From Rebecca billardiae RCC1528 (taxonomy: Eukaryota > Haptophyta): DNA of 64,000 bases. Positions 50,656 through 61,035 of the stretch are shown here, piece after piece. The stretch is taken from assembly GCA_965240325.2 (NCBI GenBank), contig OZ251245.1, positions 248,001 through 312,000 on the forward strand, in the 5' to 3' direction. Each line of letters begins with the position of its first letter. Position 1 is the first letter of the stretch. The notes under the pieces were generated by a model, which did not search any database, was not told the DNA's origin, and was given only the letters and a program-made list of their open reading frames with translations. Both the position numbers and the translations under genes were made by a program.

Positions 50656-51364
50656 GCGTGAGCACGGCGCGCGCGGCGCGGGCGGATGCGCGGGCTGCTG
50701 GGACGGCGCCTTGGCCGCGCACCGCCTCCGGCCGCGCGGCACGTGCGCGCATGTACGCTCGAAGCGCGAGACGTCCGAGACGGCGCCCGGCTGCTGCGGC
50801 AGCAGGTGCCGGCGCACGCACTGCGCGCAGGGTCAGCGGCAGCTGTGCGCGCCGGCCCCCATGGCTCTGCCGACGCGTCCGTGTTGCGCACGTGCTGGTG
50901 CCGTCTGTTGGAATCGTACGGCGTGCCGCCGGGCTCGTGGGACGACGTGGAGACAGGTCGATCGTGGGCCGTCCGTCGGTCGCGGGCCCCGGACCTCGTC
51001 GGACACTGAGCGAGGCTACAGTCTTACTACTTCTCAGATTAGTCTCGGCCATCGGGCCTGCAGTCTGCAGATCCGCCCACATCCGATGATGCCCAGCCGT
51101 CTGCTGAGCGGACCTGAATGAATGAATAATAATCATATGGCGCTGATGACTCGGCGGACATAATGACGAGTTATTATTATAATATATTTATTATTACATA
51201 GCTAGTGATGATGGCTCCGGATCGCGGACGGCCGATAATGCTACTCGGACTTCTAGTTCTAATATGACGGACGCGGGACGGTCAGTAACGGCCGGTGGCG
51301 TCCGGCCGTAGTAATACTCAACGTCATAATGATCGGATGATATATATATATATATGAGCCGACG
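50656..51364. other. Gene-free stretch before element C
   Basis: The first 250 bases are GC-rich 3' flank. From about 51115 the sequence is AT-richer, ending in a (TA)n run next to element C. No gene seen. Confidence 0.5.
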
Positions 51365-53056
51365 TCAGTTGTATTGCCGCTTTGGATAGTGTGGTCAGTT
51401 GTATTGCCAAAAGCACTTTATGACTAGCGTGGTCAGTTGTATTGCCGTTTTCAGTAGTATGGGTCATCAAGAATATTGCCGCTTTTGGATAGTGTGTCAA
51501 CAATATTGCCCCTAAAATACTGGTTTCAAACCAATGACCCTTTCACACTACTTGGTTCACGAATATTGCCGTTTTCGAGCTTGAACATAGTCTGCTCAGA
51601 AATATTGCCCGCCCTTTCCATAACTATGTGTCAGTTGTATTGCCGCCAGCAGCTGGTGGCTGGGGCACGACTCGCACTCAGACAAGAGACTCGCGCAGCC
51701 CGTGTGCGCGTGCGTGCAGAGCTGCGACTGCCTGCGCGCGGCATGCAGGATACGCGCCTGCAACCAACCGACATGCCATCATCATGCGGCCTGCGTAGCT
51801 CATCTTGACTTCCAGTAGCAGTCGGCGCTTCCCGTCGCCGTCGCGCTTGCCGCCCGCCGGCGGCCGGCCGCCAGCGCCATCGGGACTGCTGCTACTTCAG
51901 CGGCCACGTGAGCCGCATCGCGTCCCATGCCGCTGCACGCGCCGCCTCAAGCTGCGACCGCGCTCGCCAAGCCTGCCACTCGGGTTCCAGCAGCAGCAGG
52001 AAGCGTCGCCTGCCCCTCCTGCTTGCTGGCTCGTCGAGGCACGCGCGGCGCACCGCCCGCCGGTCGGTACGTTGTGTCCCAGCTGGCAGTACGCCTTGGA
52101 CTTCCTCCTCCACGGGCCAATCAGCCTGCGTTGACGAGTGCGACTGGCGCACGGTCAGCCACTTGCACACGGTTGGCCACAGGGCAGTCTGCTGTTGGAG
52201 TGATGACAATCGCAAAACGGCACGCGCCAGCAGTGTTGCACGAGCGAGAGCGACGCGCGTTGGTTGATCGCCACGGTGTGAATGACAGTCGATGGCAGGC
52301 AGTGAGGGGGACGCGCGTCGCGTTGGTCAAGCTCCTTGAGGCCGTTGAAGAGCACACGCCCGTCGTGCACGTTCGACTCCCGCGAATCGGGGCGCAGCAA
52401 CACACGCTCACCCTGCTTCACGCATGCACCTGCATGCGCTGCCGTCGCAATGTCATCGACTGCGCGCTTGAGGGTCCCGGAGTCGAAGTGAGCACGGAGC
52501 AACGCCGATTCGATAGAAGTCGCGACGGATTCTCGCCCGTCTCCGCGTAGACGGCGAGTAGCCCGAGGTGCACGCGCGTGTTGCACTGCGCGCGCATGCG
52601 GCAGCGTTTGTGCAGATTCCGGTCCACGGTTCAGCCCGTCGTTCGGCTTGATGATGTCGAGGAACACGGCGCTACCCCGGCAGAGATCGTCGTCGTTGAA
52701 CGTCACTCTTCTGGCCTGGGATCAGCTAGGCCTGCTCAAGGGCACGCCGCGCACGCCGGCGGCGCATGGGCGCTAGCGCCATCATCAGCGCGTGGGCGAT
52801 CGCGGCAACAAACCTGAATCAAAGATGCGCAAACGGCAACACAACTGACCCACACTACGCGACGGCAATACAGCTGGACAAAGTATTGGGCCATCATCCA
52901 CGGCAATACACCTGACACAAGTATTCGACGTTGGCAACAAGATTGACACGTGATTCCCAAACATGGAAAACGGCAATACAACTGACCAAGGTAGTCAAAA
53001 CGTGATGCGTTTGGCAATACACCTGACCACACTTTCCAAAACGGCAATACAGCTGA
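51365..53056. mobile_element. Element C: 1.7-kb element with opposed arrays of a TTGCC motif
   Basis: The outermost roughly 48 bases at each end are inverted copies at about 90% identity, reading TCAGTTGTATTGCCG, TTTGGATAGTGTGG, then a second TCAGTTGTATTGCC. The motif is repeated inward as an array: on the left at about 51365, 51395, 51432, 51463, 51496, 51556, 51596 and 51631 (plus orientation), and on the right seven times between 52830 and 53056 (minus orientation). Units are spaced 30-60 bases. Such subterminal arrays are known as transposase-binding sites in several DNA transposon superfamilies. The interior (51660-52780) contains a minus-strand segment with broken reading frames but no transposase motif. 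Flanking sequence is AT- or CT-simple, so no clear target duplication. Confidence 0.75.
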
Positions 53057-53061
53057 TATTA

Positions 53062-53088
53062 TCTCTCTCTCTCTCTCTCTCTCTCTAT
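53062..53088. repeat. (CT)n microsatellite at the right border of element C
   Basis: About 24 bases of perfect CT repeat, immediately followed by TATATC. It lies six bases beyond the inverted end of element C. Confidence 0.9.
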
Positions 53089-53292
53089 ATCAATTATTTA
53101 TTATAATTAAATATAATTATTCGATTCCGTCCGCGATTCGTCGCGCGCGGGCCGGGAATCGCCAATCGGGATGCGCGTCGTCATATTGCTGAGTACGTAG
53201 TAATGACGAAAAGTGCTGCGCTGATGATGATGTCGTAGTACAGTCTTCATCATTAATGACGACGATATTATTGATATATATAGTGTAAAAAG

Positions 53293-54722
53293 TACAGGCA
53301 ATCGCGGGCAATAACTCGGAGTGAATATATATGGAGCTGTCACGTTATAAGAAACTAGGGTGGGGCTTGCTATCTATTCTGCGGATCGTCGATCTGGCCT
53401 AGAAACTGAGACTGCTAGCGATTGGCTGGTTCGCTATACAGGCAATCGCGGGCAATAAGAAGTCAGAGATCTGCCGGCTAGCCTCGGTTTCTTAGCTGTT
53501 CGGTAGCCCGAGCGCCTACGGAGCCTCAGTTTCTTAGGTCCGCCCGCCGCGCAGGCGCGGGGGGCGCAGGGGGGCAGAGCCCCCCGCTGAGTCTTTAGGC
53601 CCGGCCGGCGAGGCCGAAGATTTTTTTTGGGCCTTTTTGGAGCAAATCTGGCATGATGTTGCATGCCGGGCGTGTGCAGTGGCAATGGAGCAGTCCCCAG
53701 CAGGACTGGAGGAGAAGTGACCAAGCGCAGCAGTCCGGAAGAGCAGCATGTCAGTAGTACTCAGGCATGCGTAGCGGATGTAGACGAGTAGACAGTAGTA
53801 TAGCGCGCTCATCAGCGCAGCCTGCTTATTAGTTATTAGCATCCCGACGCGGCGCTCATCAGCAGTACAGTAGTCATCTAACACGGTCATGCAGCATGAC
53901 TCCGCCACTGGCACTGATGAGTGACTTACTCAGGTCGTAGTTAGCTGCAAGCAGACGACCAAGTTGACTAGTATGACAGTAGTCACGCGCGGGCGGCGCC
54001 GCGGCGCGCCACGCGTCCCACGCGCCTCGGACCCGAGCCGCGACGTAGTCTCGGTTTCTTAGTGTGACTATGCGTATAGCGAACCAGCCAATCGCTAGCC
54101 TCAGTTTCTAGGCCAGATCCGCAGATAGCAAGCCCCAGTTTCTTAACGTGACAGCTCCTTATTGCCCGCGATTGCCTGTACACGCATAGTGATAGTCACA
54201 CTGTTAAGAAACTGATGGGACTACGTCGTCGCGGCTGACGAGTGGTCCGCCGAGGCGCAGTGCCCGTGGTCCTGACGTGGCGCGCGGCCCGACTACGAGC
54301 ACAAGCCAATATACGTCCCGCCACTTCACTCCTGTGAAATTGTGAATGACTCGGACTCCGCTGGCCATTAGTGCGCACCGCAGCATCCATGCAACATCAT
54401 ACCTGAGATGTGACACTCCAAAGTGGCCCTAATAAATTTTCTTCGGCCTCGCCGGCAGGGCCTAAACTCTAAAGACTCAGCGGGGGGCTCTGCGGTCTGC
54501 CCCGGGCTCACTCGGCTGCGGCTGCGCCAGCGCCGGCGGCCCTGGCGTCAGCCTGCGCCGCCGTGCGGCGGGCACGGGGCCGGCGCGGCGCGGACCGCCG
54601 TAGCTGCTCAATAAAGAAATAATAATAACGACTCGGATGATGAGACGATTCCGTCTCACTCTCAGGCGCTCGGGCTACTGAACGGCTATAAGAAACCGAA
54701 TTGCCCGCGCGATTGCCTGTAC
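53293..54722. repeat. Interleaved inverted repeats sharing the end TACAGGCAATCGCGGGCAATA
   Basis: Four arms: 53293-53438, 53439-53630, 54050-54180 and 54430-54722. The first arm is the inverse of the third (tip, GGAGCTGTCACGTTA, AAGAAACT, GGGCTTGCTATCT, CTAGAAACTGAG, GCGATTGGCTGGTTCGCTATA). The second is the inverse of the fourth (AGCCCCCCGCTGAGTCTTTA, GGCGAGGCCGAAGA). All four carry some version of the same tip. This looks like two related MITE-like elements that overlap or were inserted into each other. No coding gene is seen inside. Confidence 0.65.
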
Positions 54723-54787
54723 GTTGCAGTAGCAGGGCTGCCGCCTGCCGGCTAGTCATACGCTGTCACTTGAGGCACTACTCGCCA

Positions 54788-55783
54788 CTAGGCAGTCACC
54801 CGACTGGCAGCAGTAGACAGTAGTGGCACCGGGTCCATGACACGCTTAAGAAGGAACCGCTCCACGTGATCCACTCGAGCTCGCACCTCCGCGTCGAGCT
54901 CCAAGCATCGCCCCGACGCAATTGGACTTGCAGGAGGGCAAAACTTTCGCCTGGGCTTCCTGACACCGACGTTGCTGAAGGTGCGCTGTGTAAGAGGGGG
55001 GCTGACGCCGTACCGCTGGAACAGCTCTGTAATGCCCTCCTGCAGCGCGGAGAACTCCACAAGCCACTCGGCTCGCCAGACGTATGCCCACTGCGGCACT
55101 TGGTGGCACCCGTCCAGTTTGCTTCGTGTTAGGTTCCATTTCTTGAGCTCCTTCCGACCCCCAGCCAGCACCCGGTCGTAAGTGGTTGCGTTGGCACCAT
55201 CGACTGCTGCTTCTTCTGATTCAGCGACCTCGAGCAAATCCATCAGGATGCCACGCACTCGCAGATATCCGCGTGCGATCCGGGAGAATTCGGCGCATAT
55301 ATGCGTCTCGGTATGCGTCTCCGTGCCGTTCAGGAACTTCATCCTTGCCGGCTGCAGGAAGCACACACCGCTGATGAGGCGCTGCCCGGGCTCGCGCACG
55401 ATGGCGAATGAGTCGGGGACGTACGCGGCAGGGGGGTCGTGCTGCTTCGAGCACTGCGTGCCGTCGTGGTGCGACGGGTAAGAGTAGTGGCTGTTGACCT
55501 TCCCATCCTTGTCGTATGGTCTAAGAAGGCCCTCTACCGTCGTGCCGCCATTCTTCGGGATGTGGAAGAAGGTGAGCATGCCTTGGGTGCGCTCAGCGCC
55601 ACCGAGGGGCTCGGGCGGATTCGTGCGGTGCCACAGCCGACCGCCGTTGCGGTACGTGCGCACCACCTCAAACATTGGCGGCTCCTTCCCCGCGAGCGCT
55701 GCCGCCATGAGGACGGCAGCCGCCACAAGATGGTGCGCGACGCCGCATGCTGCCATTGCGCGGGACCGATGCCCCGCCGCCAT
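54788..55783 (-). CDS. Golgi-type sulfotransferase
   Basis: 331 residues from ATG 55783, no intron. It transfers sulfate from PAPS to a sugar or glycoprotein. A type II membrane anchor (HHLVAAAVLMAAALAG) precedes the lumenal domain. The PAPS 5'-phosphosulfate loop reads FFHIPKNGGTTVE, matching the conserved IPKxGGTT; the 3'-phosphate site reads SFAIVREPGQRLISG, with the expected Arg and Ser. Trp-rich and Asn-glycosylation sites follow (NGTETH, NATTY, NLTRS). It belongs with heparan-sulfate or galactose-type sulfotransferases; the acceptor cannot be told. An upstream in-frame ATG at 55951 would add 56 basic residues lacking family support. Confidence 0.87.
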   Translation of the reverse strand: MAAGHRSRAMAACGVAHHLVAAAVLMAAALAGKEPPMFEVVRTYRNGGRLWHRTNPPEPLGGAERTQGMLTFFHIPKNGGTTVEGLLRPYDKDGKVNSHYSYPSHHDGTQCSKQHDPPAAYVPDSFAIVREPGQRLISGVCFLQPARMKFLNGTETHTETHICAEFSRIARGYLRVRGILMDLLEVAESEEAAVDGANATTYDRVLAGGRKELKKWNLTRSKLDGCHQVPQWAYVWRAEWLVEFSALQEGITELFQRYGVSPPLTQRTFSNVGVRKPRRKFCPPASPIASGRCLELDAEVRARVDHVERFLLKRVMDPVPLLSTAASRVTA

Positions 55784-56439
55784 GGACGTGCCACTGAGGG
55801 ACCTCTCCTGATGAGTCCTGACGAGTGGACGCGCGAGTTTCTGGTCTCCTTGATGACACTGACGACGCAAGCCGCAAGGTCGCAAGCACTGACGAGTCTC
55901 AGTCTGACGCCCAGCTTGACTTCGTGACTTTGTCCATGGGGCGCGGTACATCAATCCCGGCCCCGGAGACTGCGACTGCAGGACTACTGAGACTCGGCTA
56001 CGCCACGGCGTACTGGCCGTACATACATCTTAGACTGCGGACGCGCGCGTTCGATATCCGTACGTGGCGCCCTGCGAGTCTGACCGTGAGCAAGCGTCGG
56101 TGAGACGACGTGACCGGCGTCGCCCGGTCGGACCTGCGGCAGCGCCGTCATGAACGAATTCAGCATGATTCGTGAGCCGAGTGTCACGTCAGCCATCTCC
56201 ACCATCGCCAACACACGTACGTGCCCAGGCCGAAGCTCGAAGAGCACACGCACGAGGAAGATCGCGTGCGCAAGGCTTGTCACCGGCACGCCTTGTGCGC
56301 ACCCCCGCATGGACCGCAAGCGATTGGTCTTCTGCGAGCCGGGGGTGGCCCACAGGGAGCCACGCAACCAAGCCGCAGCGAGCTGCTGGGTAGGTGCATC
56401 ACCCCACACGCGCCGACACGGCCCGCGCCCCGAGGCTGC
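55784..56439. other. Intergenic region between sulfotransferase start and uS19 stop
   Basis: About 650 bases holding the sulfotransferase promoter and the uS19 3' flank. A minus-strand frame of about 140 codons (55984-56409) starts with GTG and shows no recognisable domain; not accepted as a gene. Confidence 0.5.
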
Positions 56440-57032
56440 TTACTTGAGCGGCACGAAGCGCGACGAGTTGGTGGCACCAATACCTGCGCGCCACGCGGTC
56501 GCACGGGCGAGCACGGGTGGTGCGGGTTCGGACTGGGGTGAGCCCGGTGCACGTGCGCGGCACGGCGGGCGGCTCGGCGCGCGGCGGCGCGTCGGACACC
56601 ACGCGCGCACGGCCCCGCCCACGCACCCGGGCGGCCGTGCTTCACCGGCTTGTAGGAGATGGAGAACTCGGCGAGGTAGTGGCCGACCATCTCGGGCTTG
56701 ATCTCGACCGCGTTGAAGACCTTGCCGTTGTACACGCCGACCACCGAGCCGATCATCTCGGGCACGATGATCATGTTGCGCAGGTGGGTCTTCACCACCT
56801 CCGGCTTGTCGTGCGGGCCGACGCACTCCTTCTTCGCCTTACGCAGCTTCTTGATCAGCGCCATCGGCTTCGCCTTCAGGCCGCGCGAGAACCTCCTGCG
56901 CGCACGGGCGTGCACGAGCTCGACGAACTGATCCATGGGCAGATCAAGCAGCGCATCGAGATCGACACCGCGGAAGGAGAACTTCCGGAAGGTGCGCTTC
57001 TTAGTCGCGGCGGCAGCCTCGTCCTCAGCCAT
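56440..57032 (-). CDS. RPS15: 40S ribosomal protein uS19 (S15)
   Basis: Head protein of the small cytosolic ribosomal subunit. Two exons, 57032-56627 and 56483-56440, give 149 residues. The body shows [47 protein letters not shown] and [10 protein letters not shown]. The intron splits the final Gly codon, and only splicing gives the universal end [14 protein letters not shown]; read through, the frame continues into nonsense. The donor is GTGCG and the acceptor GCAG. The second exon is only 44 bases. Divergent from the desaturase gene. Confidence 0.97.
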
Positions 57033-57474
57033 GGTGCTCGGTGCGTGCGGTGCCTACCAAGCGCAAAGCAGCCACGGGCGACGTAGCAAACGCGACGATG
57101 GGCGCGCACTCATTTTTTATTGGGTCCGGGCGAAGAGTATTTTCGAGTTTTTCGTTATGGCGGTTGGCGAGTGGGGAGGCCGATCGAAAGCAAGCGTGAA
57201 TCCGGACTCATCGCTCTGGTTTCTCCCGGACTCATCGTGCACAACTTGCGACAGCACACGGGTGCGTACCCGTATCCATACGTTTGCTCCGTTTGATATC
57301 GCGAAGTCCGTCAGTCCGAGCGACCGTTCCGCCAATCAGCGTCCACCCAACCAGTCCAGATTCTACGGATCGTGCATCGCGTAGCATCTACCGGAGGGGG
57401 CACCTTGTTGTGCTTTGCCGCCAGCTCTGTGCCGCGTCGTCGGAAACACAAACCCACCAGCAGCGCAGCGCGGG
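57033..57474. promoter_or_regulatory. Divergent upstream region of uS19 and the desaturase
   Basis: 442 bases of below-average GC between opposed ATGs. No TATA box or ribosomal-gene element recognised. Confidence 0.45.
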
Positions 57475-59542
57475 ATGGGCAAGCCGAGCACGGCGTTCAG
57501 CGCCGTGGGCGATGCGACGACGACCACGCTCACCGCGCTCTTCGCCGTCCTCCTCGCCTTCTACAACCCCATCGCGATCGTGTGGCCGGCGTTCCGCATC
57601 GTGCACATCTGCACGTACGCGGGCGTGCTCATGCTGGGCTCGGGCTCGTCGGTGATGCGCGATCGGCTGCTCCACGCGCCCCGGAACTGGGCCAGGTTCC
57701 CGCTGCGCTCGCTCGTCGAGTGGGCGTTCTGGCTCGCCTTCGTCGGCGGCGCGCAGCGGGTCGTCATCTCGACGCCGGGCAGCGCGTGCGTCGCCGCCGC
57801 GCTCGCGCTCGCCGTGTGCCGCGCGGGCGACGAGGCGACGAAGCTGCTCGAGCGCATGCGCCTCGCGCGCACGGCAAAGTCCTTCGACACCGCCGCCGGC
57901 TTCTTCCCCGACGGCTCCTCCATCGCGCCCGCCGGCGCGCGCGCCGTCTCGATGGCCGAGGTCCGCTCGCACAACAAGCGCGATGATGTCTGGCTGGTGA
58001 TCGACGGCGCGGTGATCGACGTGGGGCGCTGGGCGCACTCGCACCCGGGCGGGCCGCTGATTCTGCAGGCGCTCGGCGGGCGCGACGCCACAGACCAGTA
58101 CCGCGCGTTCCACGGCACGTCGATGGGCGCCAAGCTGCGCGCCATGTGTGTGGGCCGGCTCGAGCCGTCGTCCGCGGACGCGCCGTCGGCGGCTCAGACC
58201 GAGTTCCGCGCGCTCGGCGAGTCGCTGCGCGCGCGCGGCGCGTTCGCGTACCCGCTGCGCAAGACGCTCGCCCCGATGTACCTCCCGCTCGCGCTGATGG
58301 CCGCCGCCGTCCTCGTCCTCGCGCGCGCCTCGTCGCTCGACGGCTCCGCCGCGCTGCTCCTCGCTGCGCTCGGCGGCGCGCTGGCCGGGCTGTCTTGGCA
58401 GCAGATGTCGCTGTTCGGGCACGACCTCGGGCACGGCAACGTGACGGGGTTCTACGCGGACGACTGCGCGATCGCGCTGGTGCTCACGCCCATCTTCGGC
58501 ATCGGTGCGTCTCCGCCGCCGCGCGCGCCCGGCGCCTCGCCACCCCGCGCGCGCGCCGCCGGCCCGCCAAGCGTCTCTCGACTGACAACCCAACCACCGG
58601 TCCGCGCGCTCTGCTGTCCTCGAACGCGCGCCCACCGCCCACCTGACCGCAGGCATCTCCTGGTGGAAGGCGACGCACAACACGCACCACGTGCTGACCA
58701 ACTCGGAGACGCATGACCCGGACATCCAGCACATGCCCGTCTTCGCCGTCTCCGAGCGCATGCTCCGCGGCTTCTACTCCTACTACCACCAGAAGGTGTT
58801 CGCTTTTGATGCGCTGGCTCAGGGGTTGCTTGCGCGCCAGCATGTGCTCTACTATCCGATCATGGCGGTCGCCAAGGTGAACCTGTACGTGCAGACGCAC
58901 ATGTACCTGCTGCTCAACGCAACGCAGTCGTCGACGCTCGAGCTCGCCGGCATGCTCTGCCACTACGCCTCGATCGGCCTTGCGCTCTACTCGCTGCCGA
59001 CGATGGCGGCGCGCGCGGCGTGCTTTGCGGCGGCCATGGCTGTCGCCGGGCTCCTGCACGTCCAGATCACGCTCTCGCACTTCGGGATGGACACCTACGA
59101 GGTGCGCGCACGCCACGCGCCGGCTGCGGGGCAGAGGGGCCGCGGTGTCTCGCCGCCTGCTCACCCCGGTCCCCGCGCTCCTCCGCGTCCGCAGGGCACG
59201 CACTACCGCGCCTCGGACGAGTCGTGGTGGCACAAGCAGCTGTCTGGGACGATCGACGTGGTGTGCTCGCCGTGGCTGGACTGGTTCCACGGCGGCCTGC
59301 AGTACCAGACGGTGCACCATCTGTACCCGCGGCTGCCACGCTTCGCGCTGCGCCCGGCCTCCGCGGAGGTCGCGGCCGCCGCCGAGAAGAGCGGCCTCAC
59401 CTACCACCGCGCCTCGTTTGGGGCGGCCAACTTGCTCGTTCTCAACACGCTGCGCAAGACGGCGCGCGCGTGCCGCTCGGCCGCCCCCGGTGCCGCGCCG
59501 GGCGCGCCGCTGGTGTGGGACGCGCTGAACGCGCGCGGGTAG
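57475..59542 (+). CDS. Cytochrome b5-fused front-end fatty acyl (or sphingolipid) desaturase
   Basis: Di-iron membrane enzyme that inserts a double bond between an existing one and the carboxyl end of a long-chain acyl group, feeding polyunsaturated lipid synthesis in the ER. Exons 57475-58504, 58653-59101 and 59195-59542 give 608 residues. The b5 domain has the heme motif HPGGP (His190). Three histidine boxes: HDLGH (316-320), HNTHH (352-356) and QTVHH (531-535), the Gln of the last being the front-end mark. About six membrane helices lie around them. Unusual is a roughly 130-residue N-terminal extension with hydrophobic segments before the b5 domain; usual length is 420-480. Delta-5, -6, -8 or sphingoid specificity cannot be told. 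Confidence 0.93.
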
Positions 59543-60084
59543 GCGGCGAGGAGCGTTTCGCTCGGCGGCATCGCGCGCGACGCCTCGAGCGCATCAAGGC
59601 TCCCGGGATTGTCATCGGTCACGCGCCGGCACAGCAGCTTTTTGTTCGCGCGACCACATCAGCGCGCGCATCATTGATGCGTGATGTGATATTCCGAGCT
59701 ACGGGCAGCTACCGGGACACTGCCGACTGCCGGGGCATGCCAGGGTTCACCACCGTGACCAGCGAGCGCGGCCGCGGCCGCCCTTGGGTAGGTGGGGACT
59801 CAGCCCGACGATGATGAGAATATTATTGACGTAGCATGATGAATATGCTGCTTCTCTGATGCGCCGGTGCCTCCGAATACTGTACCGTCGAATAGCAGTG
59901 TGCGTCGTACATGTGCCCGGGCGGCCCGCCGCGCGGGCCGCGACCGCGTGCTCCGCGGGGCCCGCCGTCGGACCGTCGTCCGGCTGGCCGGCTGGGGGTG
60001 GGGCCTCAGTCTCCCCATCTGCCATTCGCCCGCCGAGGCAATGGCTTCTCGTGCGGACGCGCATGCGCTCCCCCCGCATCATAC
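59543..60084. other. Intergenic region between two tail-to-tail genes
   Basis: Desaturase and rhodanese genes converge here. No gene seen. The patch 59810-59850 is AT-richer. Confidence 0.5.
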
Positions 60085-60534
60085 TCAAAACCCGCCGCCG
60101 GTGTAGGAGCGGTCGACGCCCTCATGCACCAGCACGTCGTACCCCTCACGCAGCCCTGTCACATCCGCCGCGCCCATCTCCTTCAGCAGCGCTTCTGCCT
60201 TTGCGGCGCGAAAGCCCTTGGCGCAGTGGGTGTAGATGCGCTTGCTCAGGTCGACGCCCGCGGGCAGCTCCCCTTGTTGCAGCATCGAGAGCGGCGCGAA
60301 GATCGCGTCGTGCAGGTGCCCGCCCTCCCACTCGTCGCGCTCGCGGACGTCTAGGATCTGCGCCGCGCCCGAGTGGATCTCCAGCCCGACGTCGGTAAGC
60401 GTGTAGTCGTGGTCGCTCATGGTGGGGACGCACGAATGCCGGACTGAGGCTCGGGTGTGCGCACGCGCGGTCGGGTGGTTCGGGGCCACGAAGCCGGCCG
60501 CGCTGAAGAGGAGGACCGCGGCGTAAGCTGCCAT
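60085..60534 (-). CDS. Plastid-targeted single-domain rhodanese
   Basis: 149 residues, no intron. A hydrophobic leader (AAYAAVLLFSAAGFVAPN) with Phe just after the small residues matches the bipartite-leader cleavage pattern (A-F-A-P type) of secondary red plastids, followed by a basic stretch. The rhodanese fold covers residues 42-140: ILDVRERDEWEGGHL, then the active-site loop CAKGFR with catalytic Cys104 and Arg109 (six-residue loop, as in sulfurtransferases), and the closing VTGLREGYDVLVHEG. It probably moves sulfur from a persulfide to a thiol acceptor or binds an arsenate or thiosulfate oxyanion. The partner is unknown. Confidence 0.9.
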   Translation of the reverse strand: MAAYAAVLLFSAAGFVAPNHPTARAHTRASVRHSCVPTMSDHDYTLTDVGLEIHSGAAQILDVRERDEWEGGHLHDAIFAPLSMLQQGELPAGVDLSKRIYTHCAKGFRAAKAEALLKEMGAADVTGLREGYDVLVHEGVDRSYTGGGF

Positions 60535-61035
60535 ATCAGATCGTGCACGACGCCGGAGAATCTCGTCTGCGTCCAGCTGCCGCCGCCGCCCGGTTGCGCC
60601 CCTGCCCGGACTTCCGAAACCGAGGGCGGAACGGCGGAAACGCCGACTGTCTGAACCGGCACTCGCAAACGGGCATGGTCTGTCCGCGTGCGTTGTGGGT
60701 ACCGTTGAACTGCGACGACACTAACTCGGCTTCACGTGTGACATTGTCACAGGGGGTGTTACTTACCCTACGCCTAGGCAACCCTCGGCACATTCGTGCG
60801 CGAGTATGAGGTGTTCTCGCGTAATCCGTGTCCCGCACGGCGGCCTCCCGCGGCCGCCCGCCCGCGGGCACCGCCCCGGGCAGGGCCGGCGTGCGGGAAA
60901 CTCCGAGGACAGATCAGAGTGCTGCCTAATCGGCATACCATCGGCACCTCCCGACGAAAGCCAGCCGAGCAGCCTCTTCACCCATGCCCCGCCCGAGAAG
61001 TCGGACCCGTTCACACTGTGGCGCCGTGCGCGCGC
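60535..61035. other. Intergenic region between rhodanese start and archaemetzincin stop
   Basis: No gene seen. The strand just before the rhodanese ATG should hold its promoter. Composition is mixed. Confidence 0.5.

Noticed and set aside
52155-52706. Minus-strand frame inside element C as a transposase
   Set aside because: Coding-like text jumps between frames and no DDE, GIY-YIG or tyrosine-recombinase motif is visible; at best a decayed fragment.
55984-56409. 140-codon minus-strand frame between sulfotransferase and uS19
   Set aside because: Begins with GTG, has no recognisable domain and sits where a promoter and 3' flank are expected.
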